Below, piece by piece: positions 59,118 to 64,000 of a stretch of DNA of 64,000 nt. Below the pieces are notes generated by a model. The model was not told the DNA's origin and made no database searches. It saw only the letters and a list, made by a program, of their open reading frames with translations. A program made the translations under genes and the position numbers. The stretch lies in contig VZQC01011939.1 in assembly GCA_009823505.1 (NCBI GenBank), forward strand, positions 1,062,822 to 1,126,821. Reading direction: 5' to 3'. The stretch is from Rhizomys pruinosus (Eukaryota > Chordata > Mammalia > Rodentia > Spalacidae). The first letter of the stretch is position 1. Every line of letters starts with the position of its first letter.

Positions 59118-60033
59118 AGGACCTTAAATATTTTTATCATGAGATGCCTAGAAGTTTTGAGGTAAAGCAGGCAGCATTGTGGGAGGGGTTTGACCCCCTG
59201 CACTTCTGCGTTTCTCAGAGCAGCTGTGGAACTCACTAGAATACACAACATCTTGAATATACAGATCTGGACCCAATCTTGGGGGGCACAGTGAGGCTAC
59301 ATGTACCCCAGACACCAAGGCTGCACTCGAGCTTGATACAAGCTCACATGCAGAACTGGAGCCTCAGAGTCTGGGGTGAGAGCTGACCCCAGACCAGGTG
59401 CCCCCTGTGGTCTGTAGACCAGTACAGGAGTCTAAGAGGGAATAGCACAGCCTCCGTCCAGCAGTCACACACCAGATTCTCAGCAGGGGCAGAGCATGAC
59501 TCACAGTGGTACAGCGGCCTCTTGTCTAAGTAATTACTCTAGGAGACCTGGCCCAGGCCTCAGGGGTGTGAGGCACAGGATATATGTTGTGCTGTTGGCA
59601 AGACTAACATCCTAGGTTGGGCTTTGAAGGCCAGGGGGTTGGAGGAAAGACCTCAAACCCACAACCTGTCCCTCTGCCACCTGTGTGTATTCTGTCTAGG
59701 GATTCTCAAGGGGCAGGACCCGGACCCAGAGGTCCTTCCCCGGGCCAGGGACAAGCAAAGGCCTATAAGAGAGAGGCGTTCTGACTGGTCTAACCTACCA
59801 GCTCTGCTAGAGCTTAATCCTGGACTCATGCTCGGTTTCCTCCTTTGTCAAAAGGAATCACAAAGGTCAGACAGCACATGTCTTTCTTGTCTCTGGGGTA
59901 CTCTGCCATGTGACAGGATTAAAATACAGCCAGGAGAGGAAAAGTGCAGCACCACATCTGGGCTGCTGCAGCTGCGTGAGCAGCATCTTCCAGAGGCACA
60001 TGAAAGCCCTTTTCCTGCTATGCCAAACCTGTG

Positions 60034-60261
60034 ATTTTAAAAATTAATTTATTTTTAGTTTATGTGTATGAGTGTGTTGCCTGCATATATGTAAGTGCAC
60101 CAGTGTGTGCAATGCTGGCAGAAGCCAGAAGAGGGCATCAGATCCCCTGGAACTGTAGTTACTGATGGTTGTTAGGCACCATGTGGGTGCTGGGAACTGA
60201 ATTCCCATCCTCTGCAAGAGCAACCAGTGCTCTTAATCACGGAGCCATTTCTCCAGCCCCT
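60034..60261 (-). mobile_element. B3 SINE
   Basis: Reverse-orientation B3 with 'gaattcccatcctctgcaag' at the B box and 'gagccatttctccagcccc' at the head. It directly abuts a B4. Confidence 0.9.
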
Positions 60262-60475
60262 TTAATTTTTTATTTTGAGACAGAGTCCCCTATAGTTCAG
60301 GTTAGCCTCAGACTACCATTATAGCCAAGGATGACCCCAAGCTTCTGATTCTCCTGACTCCAACTCCCAAAGGCTAGGATTACAGGCATGTCAGGTTTGT
60401 ACAGTTCTGGGGTTGAACCCAGGGCTTCATGCAAGCTTGGTGAGCACCTCCAAGTGAGCCACACCCAGCCCTAAA
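60262..60475 (-). mobile_element. B4 SINE
   Basis: A reverse B1-like part ('attttgagacagagtcccc', 'aggctaggattacaggcatg') is followed by a reverse ID-like part ('ttgaacccagggcttcatgc', 'gtgagccacacccagccct'). Confidence 0.85.
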
Positions 60476-60504
60476 GGTTGTTCTCTTTATTGCAAGACAC
60501 ACGT

Positions 60505-60532
60505 AGCTCAGCTCAGCTCAGCTCAGCTCAGA
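60505..60532 (+). repeat. AGCTC pentanucleotide microsatellite
   Basis: Five AGCTC units in a row. Confidence 0.9.
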
Positions 60533-63500
60533 GGCAGGAAGTTTATTCCCGTGTAGATGGCCCACCATATATCTTCTATCTTCCCAGACATGAAACCCTG
60601 ACTCTTCATCCCCTCCCCAGCTCCCAGCACCTCATCCTGATCTGACAGTCCTGGCCTCCTCTGCAATGTGTACCCTTTAGCATTGAGTCTAACTTATTTC
60701 CGTTAGCAATGTGTCCTTGAGGTTACACATATGGTAACTCTCAATGTGCTGTGTTAACCTCTGTTCCTCCCCACAGCACACCAAGCAATCATTAGTTCAG
60801 TGGACAGAGGGACCCAGAGAAGTCCAACGTGGCCAAGACCACTCAGCTTTATAAGGCACTTGAACCTGGGGTGTCCTTCTCTGAAGCCTCTGCCCCAGGC
60901 CCATGGAGGATCTGCTAAGGTAGAAAACTGTTATTTACACATTTGGTTTACGGGGAAAGCTGTGCTCCCTCTGGGAGGGTGGGGCTTTGAGCTTCTCTTC
61001 CTCCGCCTCAACAATCTTAGAGATACACATGCTCTGAGACCACGTGGGGGAAGTGGGGCCCGGCCTCCCTCTGCTGAGAACTCTGTGCCCTGTCTAATTG
61101 ACATGAAGGCAAGTCAGCGGCTGCCAGCCTGAAGTTCTCTGTTCTCATGTGGCCTTTGGATGATGGACCTACGGCTCCCATCACTGGACAGAAACTCTCA
61201 GTACCCTCAGGTGCTTGGCCTTCTAGGAACTAGTCCCTGTGGGTCACAGTGCCCGGGGAGGAGCTGCAAGAGAACTGGCAGGGCCCCGGCTGGCAGTGAC
61301 CCTCTTCCTCAGAGGCAGGCACACATTCTGTGAGAGTGGCAGGAGATGCCAGGAACAGGAGCATCTGCGCTGCCAAGGAGCCTGCAGCTGTGGCCGTGGC
61401 TCCCTCCCAGAGTGTTACCGAGTGACGGGAAGCCACTTAGGGAGGAAGGTGTATGTTGGCTCAGGGTTTGGGAGTACAGTCCCTCGCGGCAGGAGCGGCG
61501 CCTGGCTGTGGAAGAACTGCGAGGCTGTTGTCCCACATCCCGGGGCGTCAGGAAGCTGAGCAACATGAACCCGGGTGCTCAGCTCACTTTCTCCCTTCCT
61601 CTTTCCCCCGGTTACACCCCACTGGTAATGCCCTCATACAGATGCCCATTTGATTCCGGATCCAGTCTACTCAACTACAATGAGGAAACACCATGTAGAG
61701 AAGGGCAGGGAGCCTGTCCAGGGCCACCACCCAGGCGTGAGCCCGTTCCAGCATCTCGTCCATCTCCTGTGGAACGAGGACACTGTCCTCTGATGAGAGC
61801 CTTCCCACCAAAGGCCAAAAACAACAGGCCAGCACAGCCCGGGCTCCACACCGTCCACTACTTTCAGTTCTACTGGCTGACCTTCCAAGAAGGGAATCAT
61901 ATGAGAGGGTGGCAGCCAAAGAGACGTAACCAAAGTGGGGTGTCCACTATGGGAAGTGTCATTACATGGTAGAGGTCCCACGTGGAGTGGTAAGCAGGAC
62001 CTGGGTCCTAGCTGCCATGGAGTACCGTGCCAGCTTGGGATGATTACCTGGCCAGACTTTTAGGAGAAAGAACAGCTTTGTTCCTTAATTTGAGGACTTT
62101 ATCTATCTGTAGCCAAACCTCACCATGTTTATTAGAGAGTTACAGTGGAGGAGAGTCTCTTTGGAGAAGGAGATGTTGTGGGAGCTTGAGCACAGTTAGT
62201 GGAGGGAGGATCAAAGCTCCTCATCATCCTGGTGGGGGGAGCCAGGAGAAGAGGCCCCTCCCAGCCCACCATCGGGTGCAGAGACAGATTCATAAAGGGT
62301 TACACAGAACACAACTGGCGGGCCCAGCCACCCCATGGCACACCAATGTGGGTATGGCCTGGGGGCCAGGGCCAGCCAGGTCCTGAGAGGTTTAAAAACA
62401 ACACAGCTCCTTCTGAAAGCCAGACCTGTGGAGGGCATCCTGGGAAACAACAGGGTCTCAGAGCTGCTCCCCATCCAGTCAGGGCCACTGCAGGGCCAGG
62501 ACCAGCTGACTCATGACAACTCACTTCAAGGAAGCTTATGTAGTAGGTCTGGAGGCCAAGAAGTTGAGATTCAGGTTGCTTGTGGTCTCTTCAAGATCCA
62601 GAATGACTGTGTGGTGAGGACAAGGTCATGTGGGCCCCAGGAGGGGGTCATCTCGTAGGGCCTTGGGTCTCAAAGCTGCCATCCACGAGGACAGCTGGAG
62701 GGCCTTCACCCAGCAAGCTGCATGGAGAGGCTCTGGAGAGCCCACAGCCCTGCCCTGGGGAAGCAGAGGCCTCGGCCCCGTCCAGGGGCTCCGGACACCT
62801 GCAGTGAGGAGCTGGGGTCCACAAGGACTCCACTGGGGCCTCACAGAGCCCATGGACTCAGGAGAGAAATATTTTCTGTATAAACCCCATTACAGGGGCC
62901 AAAGAGTCCCCAAGGTGCCAGTGAAGCTGAGCATCTTGAGCAAAGCCTCGTGGGCGTGAGAGAAGGCAGAGACGGTGGCAATGCTGGTTCCTGGCCCTGG
63001 AGCACCCTTCCTGTTTCCCACAGCAGAGGTCTTGTGTGGCTGTCTCCCACAGCATCTCGTCCATGGGGTCGGGGGTGGGGGTGGGGGAGTGCTCTTTATC
63101 TGTTTCACTCCCCACTGAGTGAAGGAGGCAAAGGCACCTGGTAAAGTGGTCTTTAGAAGGGCTTCAGGCCCTAAGCAATTAACACAGGCTGTGCTCCTCA
63201 CAGCCAGAAGCCAAGGCCTGGGTCCATGCATCAGGGCTGAGCTCCCTACGAGGACCCAGGGAAGCCCTCTTCCAGCTCCAGGGTACCATGTGTCTGGCTT
63301 GTGACTAATTTGTCCCAACTTCTTCCTCCATTTTCACTGGGTATCTGTGTTCCCATGTGTAGAGCAACCTCCTGCGCCATTTCTCTATAATACACTGGCC
63401 ACCAGACTTGGGATTCATTCTAAGCCGATAATGAGCTCATTTTCACAGAGTCAATGAACTCTACAGAACCCTGTTTCTAAACACAGCCACATCCCGGCAT

Positions 63501-64000
63501 GCTAGTCGGATGTGACTCTGGGAAGGAGAGTGTCTGCGTCAATAGTCACCATCTCGGGGGGCGGGGCTGGGCATCTTCACATGTACACCGCTTCATGAAA
63601 CCGCCGTGAAACATCTGACAAGACCACATATGATGTGCGGAACAAAGGGATGTGGAATGAACTCTGTTTTCAAGAAAGAACAGGAACATTTCAAGACTCT
63701 GCTGACCACTGGGACAAGAAGATGAATGTCATCCCTCAGCAATGCTGGGTCACCTGGGAGGCCCATTGTCAGGAGACAGGCAGGAAAAACCAATGTCTCT
63801 AACTGTGACCACCAGCACTGTCCCTGGCTAGCCCAGAGTCCAAAACCACAGGAAAAGGGGAAGCTGGGTGGCTGGCACCTGATTGGACATCATGTGGCAG
63901 GAGGAAGGGAGGAAGTGGATGCCCAGAGGGGAACTAGTACATAAGGGGTGTTGCCAGAGCTCCCTCCCTGAAGGAGGTGCAAAGCAATATCTTTCCTTCT

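Larger units (their letters stand above)
41021..64000. other. Shank2 intron upstream of the internal promoter (23 kb)
   Basis: By gene structure this should be intron of the long, ankyrin-containing isoform. I looked for ankyrin-repeat exons and other coding exons on both strands and found none. The content is SINEs (B1, B3, B4), microsatellites, one dispersed duplication (51065/51649) and low-copy sequence. The largest ORFs (44289-44882 minus, 49468-49959 minus, 61346-61972 plus) show no domain and no splice logic. Confidence 0.65.

Noticed and set aside
61346..61972. 208-codon plus-strand ORF
   Set aside because: Low-complexity Pro/Arg-rich translation with no recognisable domain or neighbouring exon.

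Overview
The window is nuclear DNA from a muroid rodent (mouse, rat or hamster group). The evidence is the set of interspersed repeats: B1, B3 (the long B2-family SINE) and B4 elements on both strands, several with clear target-site duplications. I lean towards a cricetid-type genome, but the sequence alone does not settle the species. There is no bacterial or viral gene content. Almost every open reading frame in the window is a chance ORF in repeat or intron sequence.

The one gene I recognise is Shank2 (ProSAP1/CortBP1), a postsynaptic density scaffold gene, on the minus strand. Four consecutive coding exons are present, with consensus splice sites and matching phases. They are an isoform-specific first exon (start codon 40536-40534, coding part 40500-40536), a proline/serine-rich linker exon (35770-36088), and two exons that share the SH3 domain (25345-25514 and 18322-18435). 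Together they encode about the first 213 residues of the isoform that lacks the N-terminal ankyrin repeats. A GC-rich, TATA-containing internal promoter lies at about 40537-41020. The remaining 23 kb up to 64000 should be intron of the longer, ankyrin-containing isoform. The PDZ and later exons are not in the window and should lie beyond position 1.

Layout by coordinate: 1-5773 and 10862-16643 are two near-identical direct copies of a 5.8-kb segment. Each ends in a 34/37-bp minisatellite of about 1.6 kb. Between them lie a single undetermined base (5774), a degenerate ATC tract (5775-6290) and 4.6 kb that reads like uncorrected long-read sequence (6291-10861). This part is probably an assembly artefact. 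From 16644 to 41000 come the Shank2 exons and introns, unusually rich in minisatellites with periods of 19, 29, 49, 52, 60, 69, 89 and 108 bp, plus a 0.9-kb ATCC tract. From 41000 to 64000 is intron with SINEs, microsatellites and a few AT-rich islands that could be conserved regulatory elements.

I did not find a new biological system. The observations most worth checking are the CT microsatellite that forms the polypyrimidine tract of an SH3 exon, the phase-symmetric second SH3 exon, the internal promoter with an awkward TATA-to-ATG spacing, a minisatellite grown out of a B1 SINE, and the suspicious duplication at the low-coordinate end.
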